A stretch of 64,000 bases of DNA from Aquiluna sp. (GTDB taxonomy: Bacteria; Actinomycetota; Actinomycetes; Actinomycetales; Microbacteriaceae): the NCBI GenBank assembly GCA_018402615.1, contig JAGYIH010000001.1, positions 1-64,000 on the forward strand. Reading direction: 5' to 3'. Below the pieces are notes generated by a model. It did not search any database. It was not told where the DNA came from and saw only the letters and a list, made by a program, of their open reading frames with translations. Made by a program: the position numbers and the translations under genes. Below are positions 49,829 through 59,116 of this stretch, in pieces (positions within the stretch are counted from its first letter, which is position 1; every line of letters starts with the position of its first letter).

Positions 49829-50502
49829 CAGCGTTGTGAAAGGTCCCGAAGTGCTGAAATGGCGGCATTGGTCTCGGCGCCCCGCTTGGTGCTGCCAACC
49901 CCGACTGAAAGCTTTAGTTCTCCGGCCCAGCAAATTGCGCTGTAGGTGCGATCGTGATCTGGACCCTCGCCAGAAATTTCGTAGCGAATCGGGTCCAGGC
50001 CCAACCTGACCGCAAGCTCGATCAGAGAGGTTTTTGGATCAGCAGCCTCTCGAACGGCATCTGGATTTTCCAAAAGCGGCAGCACGTGTCTGGTCACAAT
50101 TTCACTTGCGGCAGCCATCCCCGAGCTCAAATAAGCGGCACCGAGAACTGCCTCGAAGGCATCGGCCAGGAGATTTATCTTGGTTCTGCCGCCGGTTTGC
50201 TCTTCGCCCTTGCCCAGCCTCAGAAAAGAACCGAGGTCAAGCCTCTGAGCAGCTGTTGCCAAAGCTTGTGCCGAAACCACGGCATTCTTGAGTTTTGTGA
50301 GTTCACCCTCGTTTAGGTGGGGGTGTGATTTATAAACGTGGTTTGCTACCAGGTAACCAAGTACGGAGTCGCCCAAGAACTCCAAGCGCTCGTTGTCTTG
50401 CCCGCCGTTTTCATAGGCGTAGGAAGAGTGGGTGAGGGCAAGAACTAGTTGCTCTGGCGCAATTTCTGCACCGAGCCGCTCGAGCAGCTCGTCCAGGGAC
50501 AT
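49828..50502 (-). CDS. rnc: Ribonuclease III
   Basis: 224 residues. It cuts double-stranded RNA in rRNA processing. The catalytic block is DNERLEFLGDSVLGYLVANH, followed by NLLADAFEAVLGAAYLSSGM; the dsRNA-binding domain is at the end (DPKTSLIELAVRLGLDPIRY, STKRGAETNAAISALRDL). The start ATG directly abuts the rpmF stop, and mutM follows with 1-nt overlap. Confidence 0.96.
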   Translation of the reverse strand: MSLDELLERLGAEIAPEQLVLALTHSSYAYENGGQDNERLEFLGDSVLGYLVANHVYKSHPHLNEGELTKLKNAVVSAQALATAAQRLDLGSFLRLGKGEEQTGGRTKINLLADAFEAVLGAAYLSSGMAAASEIVTRHVLPLLENPDAVREAADPKTSLIELAVRLGLDPIRYEISGEGPDHDRTYSAICWAGELKLSVGVGSTKRGAETNAAISALRDLSQR

Positions 50503-50706
50503 TTAGACGTCAGCTACCTTGCGACCCTTGTATTCCATGAAAAGCTCGGTGCCAACGGAGTCAGTGACTACCTTTGCGCGGTGGGGAAGGCTGTAGGTGA
50601 CCTTGCCGTTCTCGATGGTCTTCACCAAAGTGATAGGCGCGGCCTTCCACTGCGAACGACGTGAGCGAGTGTTTGAACGCGATTGGCGACGTTTTGGTAC
50701 TGGCAT
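50503..50706 (-). CDS. rpmF: 50S ribosomal protein L32
   Basis: 67 residues: MPVPKRRQSRSNTRSRRSQW, then TLVKTIENGKVTYSLPHRAK and ELFMEYKGRKVADV. It has no Cys residues, so it is the zinc-independent form. It follows the DUF177 gene by 4 nt, the usual pairing. Confidence 0.95.
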   Translation of the reverse strand: MPVPKRRQSRSNTRSRRSQWKAAPITLVKTIENGKVTYSLPHRAKVVTDSVGTELFMEYKGRKVADV

Positions 50707-50710
50707 CTTC

Positions 50711-51217
50711 TTACTCTTCCTTGCCTAATAAATCTTTTAGAGCCTCAAAACGCGAATCAACGGGTTTTTGGTGCTCGTGATTCGGGTCTTCAATCAGCTT
50801 CTTTCCGCACTCAGAGCACAACCCCAAACAATCGGGAGAGCACAGCGGCTGAAATGGCAGATTCGAAATCACTGAATCTATGACGACCTGCTCCAAGTCG
50901 ATTTGTTCGTTCTTCACGAACAGCTCGTCATCCGAGGTAGAAGAATAGGCGAAAAGCTCTTGAAAATCCACCTCGAAATCAAGGTTTATTTCATCCAAGC
51001 ACCGCGAGCACACCAGTTCGACAACCGTGAAAAGTTCGGCGCTAGCCAAAATCCCCTCGTGAACCGACTCCAAGCGCAAATCAATCCGCAACTTTTGCCC
51101 ACTGGGTAGCTTGGCGACCGGCGTTCCAATCTCCTCGCCCAGACTCGCCTCAACAACCAGCTCACGCATGTTCCCAGGGTGCTTCATAAGCTCTTTAATG
51201 GGTACTACAAAGCTCAA
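50711..51217 (-). CDS. YceD/DUF177 family protein
   Basis: 168 residues. The family is linked to 23S rRNA accumulation and is nearly always upstream of rpmF. Four Cys are grouped as CSRCLDEINLDFEVDFQELF and PLCSPDCLGLCSECGKKLIE, possibly binding metal. The TTG start at 51217 overlaps the coaD stop by 4 nt. Confidence 0.9.
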   Translation of the reverse strand: MSFVVPIKELMKHPGNMRELVVEASLGEEIGTPVAKLPSGQKLRIDLRLESVHEGILASAELFTVVELVCSRCLDEINLDFEVDFQELFAYSSTSDDELFVKNEQIDLEQVVIDSVISNLPFQPLCSPDCLGLCSECGKKLIEDPNHEHQKPVDSRFEALKDLLGKEE

Positions 51218-51705
51218 GATTTTGCCTTCGCTTCAAACGCTCTGGCAACCGACTTTGTTACATACCCGGAGATGTCGCCACCCAGGGAGTGCACCTGACG
51301 CACCAGGGATGAGCTAACAAAACCAAATCCGGCTTCGGCAGCAAAAAATACCGTCTCGATTCCGGATAGATCCCTATTCACCTGAGCCATTGGCAATTCA
51401 TACTCGACATCACTCGCGGTTCTGAAACCCTTAATTATGGCTTTTGCCCCGAGCTCGATGGCGTGCTCTGCAAGCAGGCCGCTCTCCAAAGTTGAAATTG
51501 AAATGTTTGTCACCCCGTTCAGTTCCGCGACCGATTGCTGAGCGAGCCGGACCCGCTGCTCAAGATCAAAGGTCGGAGTTTTTGAGGGATTGTGAACGAT
51601 TACCAATTGAACCTTTTCAAAAACAACGCAAGCCCTCCTCAGAACCGAGAGGTGTCCGAGGGTTATTGGATCAAAGGATCCCGGGTAGATGGCTATTTGA
51701 GTCAC
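51214..51705 (-). CDS. coaD: Phosphopantetheine adenylyltransferase
   Basis: A 163-residue enzyme making dephospho-CoA from 4'-phosphopantetheine and ATP. It begins with IAIYPGSFDPITLGHLSVLR, including the TLGH nucleotidyl-transfer motif, and shows KAIIKGFRTASDVEYELPMA and VSSSLVRQVHSLGGDISGYV. The start is GTG 51705. It lies 11 nt after the recG stop. Confidence 0.96.
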   Translation of the reverse strand: MTQIAIYPGSFDPITLGHLSVLRRACVVFEKVQLVIVHNPSKTPTFDLEQRVRLAQQSVAELNGVTNISISTLESGLLAEHAIELGAKAIIKGFRTASDVEYELPMAQVNRDLSGIETVFFAAEAGFGFVSSSLVRQVHSLGGDISGYVTKSVARAFEAKAKS

Positions 51706-51716
51706 AACTGTAAAGG

Positions 51717-53831
51717 TTAGCTTTGCTTGAGCGCTCTCGCATCCTCTTTTTCGATAAGCGCGGACAATTCGGGACCTAGCCCACTAAGAGCAAGCTTTTC
51801 AGCGAGAAGCTTGGTGCGGCCAATAAGTTCGCTGTCTCTGACCACGCGAAGAATCTTCAGGGAGGACCTGCCACCGGACTGCAGCTGTCCCAGCACGTCG
51901 CCCTCTCCGCGCAGCTCGAGATCCACCTCGCTCAGTTCAAAGCCATCGGTCGTTGCGGCAACCGCGCTTAGGCGTTGAGCTGCTAACGAGTTCTCATCTG
52001 CGCCAGAAACCAGCAGGCAGAGTCCTGCCGCTTCACCCCTGCCCACTCTGCCTCGCAACTGATGCAGCTGAGAGATTCCAAAGCGATCGGCATCCAAGAC
52101 CACCATCACTGTTGCGTTCGGCACGTTCACACCGACCTCAATAACCGTTGTTGAAACCAGGACATCAAGCTCGGCTCTTTCAAACATGCCCATAACCTCG
52201 GTTTTCTGATCGCTACCAAGACGCCCATGCAACAGTCCTATCCGAGACTGTTTCAGGGCTGGGTTTTGCTGCAGAGAGGCAAATACCTCGACGGCACTGG
52301 CCGGTGGTGCAGCATCAGGAAATTCAAGCTCTTGCTCCGGGCTATCTGAAGCCTCGGAGACTTTGCCATCGATCCGGGGACAGACCACAAAGACTTGGTG
52401 GCCCTTTGAGACCTCCTCAGCGACTCGTTGCCACACTCTTGCCACTAAGCCAGGGTTGCTCACCTGAACCACGTGAGTGCTGATCTGCTTTCTCCCAGCG
52501 GGCAGTTCGATAAGGGTTGAAACATCAAGGTCACCAAAGACGGTAATTGCCAAGGTTCTTGGAATCGGGGTTGCAGTCATTGCCAATACGTGCGGCGAAT
52601 TTATCGCCTTTAGGCGCAGCTTTTCGCGCTGACCAACTCCAAACCTGTGCTGTTCGTCGATGATCACCAAGCCCAAATCGTAAAATCCAACAGCCTCAGA
52701 AATCAGTGCGTGGGTGCCAATAACCAAGAGGCACTTACCACTTGCTAAATCGAGAAGCACCTTTTTGCGCTCGGGAGCTGGAAGTTGACCGGTAAGCAAT
52801 TTCAGGCCAAGTCTTCCGGTTAGTTCTTCGCCGAGCGCCTTGGATACTGATTGGAAGTGCTGGCTAGCCAAAACTTCGGTGGGGGCCAGCAAAGCACTTT
52901 GACCTCCGCTCTCAGAAACGGCCAAAACCGTCCTGAGTGCTACCACGGTCTTTCCCGAGCCAACCTCTCCCTGCAGCAACCGATGCATCGGTGTCCCCGA
53001 TGCAAGGTCGGCAAAGATCTCTGCCGAGATCTGCTGCTGTCCCGAGGTGAGTTTGAACGGCAGTGCCTTGTCGAAGGTCGAAAGCAGTTCTCCAGGCAAT
53101 CGCCTTTCTGACTCGGACTGGCCGAGAATTTTTCTTTGGTGAAACAGCTCTAGGTGCAGCACCATGGCCTCGTGAAACCGAAGTGAGTCTCTCGCCTGCA
53201 GGTATTGAGACTTGGTCTTGGGTCTGTGAACAAGTTCCACTGCCTTGAGAAGTGAGATTTTCTTCTCGCCCTTTAAAAGCGTTTCCGGCAGCAATTCTTT
53301 TAGGGAGTGTGAATCCAAAGCTATGGACATAGCCTTCTGGATTTTCCAGGTGGTGAGTGTCCCAGCCGCCTTGTAGATGGGAATGGGAAGTTCTGCCCAG
53401 GCCTTAGCCGCCTTTTCATCAAGCTCTTCGAATAACTCGTAATCGGGATGAGCCAACTGCAGCTTCCCAGAAAAGGCACCAACCCTCCCGGAAAACAGAC
53501 CCCGAACCCCGGGCTTAAGCTCACCTTGACGCCAGGCCTGATTGAAAAATGCCAGGGTCAAATTTGAGGTTCCGTCGGAAAGGGTGACTTCCAACAGGCT
53601 GCCCTGACGACCCTTCATCCGCCTTAGCTTTACGCTGTGGACCTCACCCACCACGCTAACCAGCTCGCCAACCGGAAGCGATTGGAACTCTGTTAGCTCC
53701 CCCCGCTGCGCATATCTTCGCGGGTAGTGCTCTAGCAAGTCCCCCAGGGTCGACAAACCCAGGTGCTTTTCAATTGCCTTGGCGGTTTTATCGCCGAGCA
53801 CCTTAGAGAGCGATTGCGGGTCGTTAAGCAT
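51717..53831 (-). CDS. recG: ATP-dependent DNA helicase RecG
   Basis: 704 residues. It regresses stalled replication forks and branch-migrates Holliday junctions. The N-terminal wedge/OB domain (VGEVHSVKLRRMKGRQGSLL) is followed by the helicase core: GEVGSGKTVVALRTVLAVSE, VIIDEQHRFGVGQREKLRLK, MTATPIPRTLAITVFGDLDV, and VLDADRFGISQLHQLRGRVG. It diverges from rsmD with 50 nt between. Confidence 0.96.
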   Translation of the reverse strand: MLNDPQSLSKVLGDKTAKAIEKHLGLSTLGDLLEHYPRRYAQRGELTEFQSLPVGELVSVVGEVHSVKLRRMKGRQGSLLEVTLSDGTSNLTLAFFNQAWRQGELKPGVRGLFSGRVGAFSGKLQLAHPDYELFEELDEKAAKAWAELPIPIYKAAGTLTTWKIQKAMSIALDSHSLKELLPETLLKGEKKISLLKAVELVHRPKTKSQYLQARDSLRFHEAMVLHLELFHQRKILGQSESERRLPGELLSTFDKALPFKLTSGQQQISAEIFADLASGTPMHRLLQGEVGSGKTVVALRTVLAVSESGGQSALLAPTEVLASQHFQSVSKALGEELTGRLGLKLLTGQLPAPERKKVLLDLASGKCLLVIGTHALISEAVGFYDLGLVIIDEQHRFGVGQREKLRLKAINSPHVLAMTATPIPRTLAITVFGDLDVSTLIELPAGRKQISTHVVQVSNPGLVARVWQRVAEEVSKGHQVFVVCPRIDGKVSEASDSPEQELEFPDAAPPASAVEVFASLQQNPALKQSRIGLLHGRLGSDQKTEVMGMFERAELDVLVSTTVIEVGVNVPNATVMVVLDADRFGISQLHQLRGRVGRGEAAGLCLLVSGADENSLAAQRLSAVAATTDGFELSEVDLELRGEGDVLGQLQSGGRSSLKILRVVRDSELIGRTKLLAEKLALSGLGPELSALIEKEDARALKQS

Positions 53832-53881
53832 GCCTTCAATAATGAACTAGTCCGCCGCGAACAATAGATAGGCTCACTCGA

Positions 53882-54451
53882 GTGACCAGGATAATTTCGG
53901 GAGTGGTCGGCTCACTCAGGCTCAAGCCAGCCGCAAAGCTAACCAGGCCTACCTCGGACAGGGTCAAGGAAAGTATGTTCTCAACCCTTGAATCAATGGG
54001 GGTAATTGAGGGGGCCGAGGCCCTAGATCTCTATGCGGGCACCGGAGCTCTCGGACTTGAGGCAGCGTCAAGAGGTGCCAGAAGTGTTGTGCTGGTTGAG
54101 AAAAATCCCAAGGCTGCAAAGATCTGCGAGGAAAATAGCAAATTGGTATCAGCGGGGCTATTGAAGGCTGGCGTCCAGACCCAAATTCGCGTGGTTCGAG
54201 AGCCAGTGGAGAAATTCTGCCAAAAAGGGCCAAGGGCGACACTGGTGTTTATCGATCCGCCATACGAACTTGGCAACGACAAGCTTGAGGAGCAGTTGCA
54301 GAGCCTTTCATCAAATGAAGAGCTGGTGATTGTTTTGGAGAGATCTTCGAAAACCCCGGCACCTGAGATTCCAGACCTATTAGAGCTGCACTCCCAAAAG
54401 GAATACGGCGACACCAGGCTTTATTTTCTGACTAGAGGCTTCGCTCACTAG
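53882..54451 (+). CDS. rsmD: 16S rRNA (guanine966-N2)-methyltransferase
   Basis: 189 residues. It starts MTRIISGVVGSLRLKPAAKL from a GTG, with RPTSDRVKESMFSTLESMGV, the SAM-binding ALDLYAGTGALGLEAASRGA and the catalytic motif VFIDPPYELG. The end overlaps the convergent citrate synthase gene by 20 nt. Confidence 0.94.
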   Translation: MTRIISGVVGSLRLKPAAKLTRPTSDRVKESMFSTLESMGVIEGAEALDLYAGTGALGLEAASRGARSVVLVEKNPKAAKICEENSKLVSAGLLKAGVQTQIRVVREPVEKFCQKGPRATLVFIDPPYELGNDKLEEQLQSLSSNEELVIVLERSSKTPAPEIPDLLELHSQKEYGDTRLYFLTRGFAH

Positions 54452-55703
54452 GGCCGACATACACCTGCTGAGGTCTGCCGATTCGAGTTCCGGGGTCTTC
54501 CATCATTTCCCGCCAGTGAGCTATCCACCCAGGTAACCGTCCGATGGCAAACAACGGGGTGAACATCTTTGGAGGGAATCCCATTGCCTTGTAAATAACT
54601 CCCGTATAAAAATCAACGTTCGGGTAGAGCTTGCGTTCCACGAAGTACTCATCCCTCAGTGCGGCCTCTTCCAATTCCTTGGCTATCTCAAGTAGCGGGT
54701 CACTCACTCCAAGCTCGGCCAGCACCTTGTCCGCAGTTGCCTTAACGATCTTTGCCCTTGGATCAAAAGACTTGTATACCCGGTGTCCAAAGCCCATCAG
54801 GCGAATACCGTCTTCCTTGTTCTTGACTCGTTCGACGTAGCGCTCAACGGTCTCACCAGAGTCTTTGATGCTCTGAAGCATGTCAAGAACGGCTTCGTTA
54901 GCACCCCCATGGAGCGGTCCGAACAGGGCATTCACACCTGCAGAAACTGATGCGAACAGGTTTGCCTGTGAGGATCCAACCAGGCGAACGGTCGAAGTGC
55001 TGCAGTTTTGCTCGTGGTCGGCGTGCAGCAACAAAAGGGTGTCTAGCGCCTGCGTAATTACGGGGTTCTGAACGTAGTCCTCAGCGTAGGTGCCAAAAGT
55101 CATTCTCAGAAAGTTTTCAACCATGCCCAGCGAGTTATCCGGATACATCAGCGCCTGCCCCAAAGCAGTTTTGTGAGCGTAAGCCGCAAGAACCGGCAGC
55201 TTTGCCAAAAGACGAATCGTGGAAAGCTCGACCTGGTCGTCATCCTTGGGGTCCAAAGAGTCTGGGTAGAAAGTCGATAGTGCTGAAACTCCTGCGGAGA
55301 TAACTGCCATCGGATGGGCTGCCTGCGGGAAGGCTCGGAAAAAGTCCTTCAAGTCCTCGTGCAGCAGAGTGTGCCGGCGAATCAGCAAATCAAAGTTGTC
55401 AAGTTCAGTCTTAGCGGGCAGCTCGCCATAGATCAAAAGGTGAGCGACCTCTAAAAAGCTCTTTTTTTCCGCTAGCTGATCGATTGGATAACCGCGGTAA
55501 CGCAAAATTCCAGCGTCGCCATCGATGAAAGTGATTGCGGATTGGGTTGAGGATGTGTTCACAAAGCCCTGATCGAACGCGGTCATACCGGTGGTCGCCA
55601 TGAGCTTAGACACATCAAAAGCGTCTGGGCCGTCTGTGGCCTTGACGATTTGGAGGTCGGTCTCGACGTCACCAACTTTTATGCTTACGCGCTTTTCGGA
55701 CAA
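54432..55703 (-). CDS. gltA: Citrate synthase (type II, hexameric)
   Basis: A 423-residue TCA-cycle enzyme condensing acetyl-CoA and oxaloacetate. It has GDAGILRYRGYPIDQLAEKK, LLLHADHEQNCSTSTVRLVG with an active His, GPLHGGANEAVLDMLQSIKD with the second His, MGFGHRVYKSFDPRAKIVKA, and NVDFYTGVIYKAMGFPPKMF with the Asp-containing end region. The start is TTG 55703 with GAGGAGT (55711-55717) upstream. The length is normal for GltA-type enzymes. Confidence 0.96.
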   Translation of the reverse strand: MSEKRVSIKVGDVETDLQIVKATDGPDAFDVSKLMATTGMTAFDQGFVNTSSTQSAITFIDGDAGILRYRGYPIDQLAEKKSFLEVAHLLIYGELPAKTELDNFDLLIRRHTLLHEDLKDFFRAFPQAAHPMAVISAGVSALSTFYPDSLDPKDDDQVELSTIRLLAKLPVLAAYAHKTALGQALMYPDNSLGMVENFLRMTFGTYAEDYVQNPVITQALDTLLLLHADHEQNCSTSTVRLVGSSQANLFASVSAGVNALFGPLHGGANEAVLDMLQSIKDSGETVERYVERVKNKEDGIRLMGFGHRVYKSFDPRAKIVKATADKVLAELGVSDPLLEIAKELEEAALRDEYFVERKLYPNVDFYTGVIYKAMGFPPKMFTPLFAIGRLPGWIAHWREMMEDPGTRIGRPQQVYVGPSERSL

Positions 55704-55807
55704 AAGCTGGACTCCTCAATGTGGTCTGTTTCTCTGGTAAGCCTAAGGGAAAGTTACCCTTCGAGTCTCTCACAAGCTGCTGTGAACTCAGCAGTATTTT
55801 TCAAGGG

Positions 55808-56281
55808 TTACCAATCCTTGCCGCGGGTGGATACCGCTCTAGCAACCTCCCGCTTGTCCTGAGCCTCCTTCAGCGTGTGACGCTTGTCGTAGTCCTTCTT
55901 GCCCTTCGCAAGGGCGATTTCCACCTTGGCCTTGCCGTCCTTGAAGTAGAGCGACAGCGGAACCAGGGTCAGGCCAGACTCCTTGACTTTTCCGCTGAGG
56001 CGATCAATTTCCACCCGATTCAACAAAAGCTTGCGTTTTCTTCGAGTCGAGTGATTTGTCCACGAGCCCTGGAAGAACTCCGGGATGTGAACGTTTTCAA
56101 GCCAAACCTCACCGCCATCGATCGAGGCAAAACCATCAACCAGGGACGCGCGCCCCTCGCGAAGGGTCTTCACCTCGGTTCCGGTTAGCACAATCCCGGC
56201 CTCGAACACGTCCAAAATTAGGTAGTCGTATCGTGCCTTGCGGTTGGTTGCAACCGCCTTCTGACCACGCTCCCTAACCAA
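55808..56281 (-). CDS. smpB: SsrA-binding protein
   Basis: 157 residues. It brings tmRNA to stalled ribosomes. It has [48 protein letters not shown] and the basic end [20 protein letters not shown]. The start is TTG 56281, 11 nt after ftsX. No tmRNA gene is seen next to it. Confidence 0.95.
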   Translation of the reverse strand: MVRERGQKAVATNRKARYDYLILDVFEAGIVLTGTEVKTLREGRASLVDGFASIDGGEVWLENVHIPEFFQGSWTNHSTRRKRKLLLNRVEIDRLSGKVKESGLTLVPLSLYFKDGKAKVEIALAKGKKDYDKRHTLKEAQDKREVARAVSTRGKDW

Positions 56282-56292
56282 GGAATCGGCTC

Positions 56293-57207
56293 CTAATTCT
56301 TGAGATATCGCCTAATCGAAACTGCTGAGGCGAGAGTGGCAAGAATAACACCGCTAATCAGTATGTAGGGGGCGATGCTCAGTGCCTGCTCAACCCCAAC
56401 AAAGCTGGTGAACGGCAGCTGCGGTGCGATGTACTCAGCCACCAAGGTATCGACAATGTAAATGTTTCCGACCACGGCCAGGGCTGAGCCAACAGTTGCT
56501 GCAACCACACCCTCCAGCACGAAGGGGATTTGAATTGAGAAATTCGATGCTCCTACCAGCCTCATGATGCCAATTTCTTTCCGGCGAGAAAAAGCGCTCA
56601 GGCGAATGGTGGTGGCAATCAAAAGTGTCGCACTGAGCAGCATTACCGCCGCTATCGCAGCCGCAGCAAGGCTACCGAGATTTAGAAAGGCAAAGATTTG
56701 ATCCAGGTAACCACGTTGATCGCGCACCTCTTCAACGCCCGGGGTTCCAGAAAAACTTTCCACAATTAGATCGCTTCTCTCGGGATCAACCAGGTTCACC
56801 CAAAACGCCTCGTTTAGTTGCTCTGGAGAGATGAAGCTCAGTGCCGGTGAGTCTGAAAATTCCGTTGCAAATTTCTCATAGGCGGCCTGATGGGATTCAA
56901 AATAGAACTCCGAAACATAGGGTGACAGACTTTGAGATTCAAGCTGAGAAGTGACCGCCGCCTTTTGCTCCAGAGTCGATGCACCGGCCGGGCATGCAAT
57001 TTCAGAGGAGTAGTCGGTGCAGAGATAGACCACTACCTGCGCTCGGTCAAACCAGTAACTTTTCATCTCGTTAATTTGCAATTGCAGCAGAGCGGCAACT
57101 CCGACAAAGGTCATCGAGATGAAGGTCACCAAAACTATCGAAAATGCCATCGCAATGTTGGAGCGAAGCCCAGCCAGCATCTCTTCTAAAACCAGCCCAA
57201 ACTTCAC
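56293..57207 (-). CDS. ftsX: Cell division protein FtsX
   Basis: A 304-residue membrane partner of FtsE, which controls peptidoglycan hydrolases at the septum. One N-terminal helix ([20 protein letters not shown]) is followed by an extracellular domain (about 60-165), then three helices in the FtsX/MacB-like C-terminal part ([20 protein letters not shown]). The GTG start overlaps ftsE by 4 nt (GTGA). Confidence 0.95.
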   Translation of the reverse strand: MKFGLVLEEMLAGLRSNIAMAFSIVLVTFISMTFVGVAALLQLQINEMKSYWFDRAQVVVYLCTDYSSEIACPAGASTLEQKAAVTSQLESQSLSPYVSEFYFESHQAAYEKFATEFSDSPALSFISPEQLNEAFWVNLVDPERSDLIVESFSGTPGVEEVRDQRGYLDQIFAFLNLGSLAAAAIAAVMLLSATLLIATTIRLSAFSRRKEIGIMRLVGASNFSIQIPFVLEGVVAATVGSALAVVGNIYIVDTLVAEYIAPQLPFTSFVGVEQALSIAPYILISGVILATLASAVSIRRYLKN

Positions 57208-57938
57208 GAGTTTTTCCCCGCATCATCTGAAACAATCGCGTTTGGCTCAGTGTTGAGCTCGCGATAACGAGCTTGAGTCTGATCTCTCACGATTTTGCCA
57301 TCGCTGATCTCAACCACGCGCTTACCCATTGAGTCAACGATTGTTCGATCGTGAGTCGCCATGATGACAGTCGTTCCCGAGAGGTTGATTCTCTCCAGTA
57401 GCCCCATAATTTCCCGGCTGGTCTCGGGGTCAAGGTTTCCAGTTGGCTCATCAGCAAGGAGTACCTCGGGTCGATTAACCAGTGCCCTGGCAACCGCCAC
57501 TCGCTGCTGCTCGCCTCCCGAGAGTTCTGCCGGGTACCTGTCGGTTTTCTGATCAAGTCCAACCAGTTTTAAAACATCCGGCACCGCAGATTCGATGAAG
57601 CCCTTTGACTTTCCAATCACCTCAAGAGCAAAGGCCACGTTCTGGTAGACGGTTTTGCTGGGCAGCAATCTGAAGTCCTGAAAGACCACCCCGAGGCGTC
57701 TTCGATATTTTGGAACCCGACTGCGCGGCATTCGCTGAAGGTTTTCCCCCAAAACCAGGACCTCTCCAGAGTCAGGGCGTTCCTCACGAAGCATCAGGCG
57801 CAAAAGCGAGGACTTGCCAGAACCAGAGGTTCCAACCAAGAACACGAATTCGCCACGTTGAACCTCCAAAGAGATTCCGTCAAGGGCCAAACCGTGAGAT
57901 CGCTTATAGGTCTTGGAGATGTTTTCTAGCTTGATCAT
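57204..57938 (-). CDS. ftsE: Cell division ATP-binding protein FtsE
   Basis: A 244-residue ABC ATPase. Walker [22 protein letters not shown]-loop [20 protein letters not shown], signature [20 protein letters not shown], Walker [21 protein letters not shown], switch His in [19 protein letters not shown]. It follows prfB by 55 nt in the standard prfB-ftsE-ftsX-smpB order. Confidence 0.96.
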   Translation of the reverse strand: MIKLENISKTYKRSHGLALDGISLEVQRGEFVFLVGTSGSGKSSLLRLMLREERPDSGEVLVLGENLQRMPRSRVPKYRRRLGVVFQDFRLLPSKTVYQNVAFALEVIGKSKGFIESAVPDVLKLVGLDQKTDRYPAELSGGEQQRVAVARALVNRPEVLLADEPTGNLDPETSREIMGLLERINLSGTTVIMATHDRTIVDSMGKRVVEISDGKIVRDQTQARYRELNTEPNAIVSDDAGKNS

Positions 57939-57993
57939 GTTGGCTAAAGCCTAGGTAGCAAATACTGATTTGCCCTTGAGTATTGGGCTGTGT

Positions 57994-59034
57994 CTAACTT
58001 GCGCTCTGTTTCCGCCAACGGATTCCAGCGGAGATAAATCCGCCTATCTCGCCATCAAAAACATCATCCGGATTGTTTACCTCGTAACCGGTTCGGAGGT
58101 CCTTAACCATTTGGTAGGGAGCCATGACGTAGCTGCGCATCTGCTCCCCCCAGCTCGCCTTCACATCACCCGCGATTGACTTTTTCTTGGCCTCCTCGGC
58201 CTGACGCTGAAGCTCTAAAAGCCTTGACTGCAGCACCCGCATTGCTGCCGCCTTATTTTGCAGTTGGCTCTTTTCGTTTTGGCAGGAGACCACAATTCCC
58301 GTCGGGATATGAGTAATCCTCACCGCTGAGTCGGTGGTGTTGACTGACTGCCCACCAGGCCCCGAGCTCCGAAATACATCCACTCGAATCTCAGCATCTT
58401 GGATCTCCACAACGTCGGTGCTTTCAACCAGTGGTACCACCTCCACCGCAGCAAACGAGGTTTGTCTCTTGCCTGCAGCATTGAACGGACTCATCCGAAC
58501 CAGCCGGTGGGTGCCGGACTCCACCGATAGATTCCCGAAGGCGAAGGGGGTGTCAAGTTCAAAAGTAGCCGACTTTATGCCCGCTCCCTCGGCATAGGAT
58601 ACGTCCAGTACTGAGGCCTTATAGCCTTGTTTCTCGGCATAGCGCAGATACATTCTCATGAGCATCTCGGCAAAATCTGTGGCGTCATCACCACCGGCAC
58701 CGGAACGAATTGTCATTACCGCACCGCGCTGGTCAAACTCACCACTGAGCAAAGTTTCAACCTCGAGCGAGTCAATCTTTGACTTCAACCCATTCAGTTC
58801 CCGCTGCACCTCCTGCAGCACCGTTGCCGAGTCTTCCTGACCAGCAAGCTCGAGCAAGACCACCAGGTCATCAAGCTCAGAGCGAAGCGAAAATATCTTC
58901 TCCAACTGAGACTTCAATCTGGAAAGCGCTCCTGTTACTCGCTGCGCCCTCAACTGATCGTTCCAAAGCTCGGGGTCACTGGCCTCAGTCTCTAGTGAGG
59001 AGATTTGAGACCTAATTTCTTCGGGCTTTAGCAC
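57994..59034 (-). CDS. prfB: Peptide chain release factor 2 (N terminus uncertain)
   Basis: RF2 releases proteins at UGA and UAA. Codon-recognition region [20 protein letters not shown], catalytic GGQ in [20 protein letters not shown], and the C-terminal [20 protein letters not shown] are clear. The GTG at 59034 gives 346 residues, about 20 short of the family. The frame stays open upstream and reads [20 protein letters not shown], like the real N terminus, but without a start codon. A TTG at 59126 (MSLDLS) would be the natural start if one indel near 59108 is corrected. I see no programmed-frameshift site, as expected for actinobacterial RF2. Confidence 0.92.
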   Translation of the reverse strand: MLKPEEIRSQISSLETEASDPELWNDQLRAQRVTGALSRLKSQLEKIFSLRSELDDLVVLLELAGQEDSATVLQEVQRELNGLKSKIDSLEVETLLSGEFDQRGAVMTIRSGAGGDDATDFAEMLMRMYLRYAEKQGYKASVLDVSYAEGAGIKSATFELDTPFAFGNLSVESGTHRLVRMSPFNAAGKRQTSFAAVEVVPLVESTDVVEIQDAEIRVDVFRSSGPGGQSVNTTDSAVRITHIPTGIVVSCQNEKSQLQNKAAAMRVLQSRLLELQRQAEEAKKKSIAGDVKASWGEQMRSYVMAPYQMVKDLRTGYEVNNPDDVFDGEIGGFISAGIRWRKQSAS

Positions 59035-59116
59035 CGCCTCAACGGCTGCGAGCGAGCTCTCTAGCTCTGCTAGGTCTTGTTTGAGCTCATATTCGGCCAG
59101 CGGTGGCCTGATAAGT

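Noticed and set aside
55777..55801. Hairpin CTGCTG/CAGCAG followed by TATTTTT between smpB and gltA
   Set aside because: It is oriented for plus-strand transcription, but both neighbours are on the minus strand, so it cannot end their transcripts; it might only stop antisense RNA.
55704..55807. tmRNA gene next to smpB
   Set aside because: The gaps beside smpB are only 104 and 11 nt and contain no tRNA-like ends or tag sequence.
57994..59034. Programmed +1 frameshift in prfB
   Set aside because: No in-frame UGA with an upstream Shine-Dalgarno-like slippery site near codon 25; the missing N terminus is better explained by an indel.
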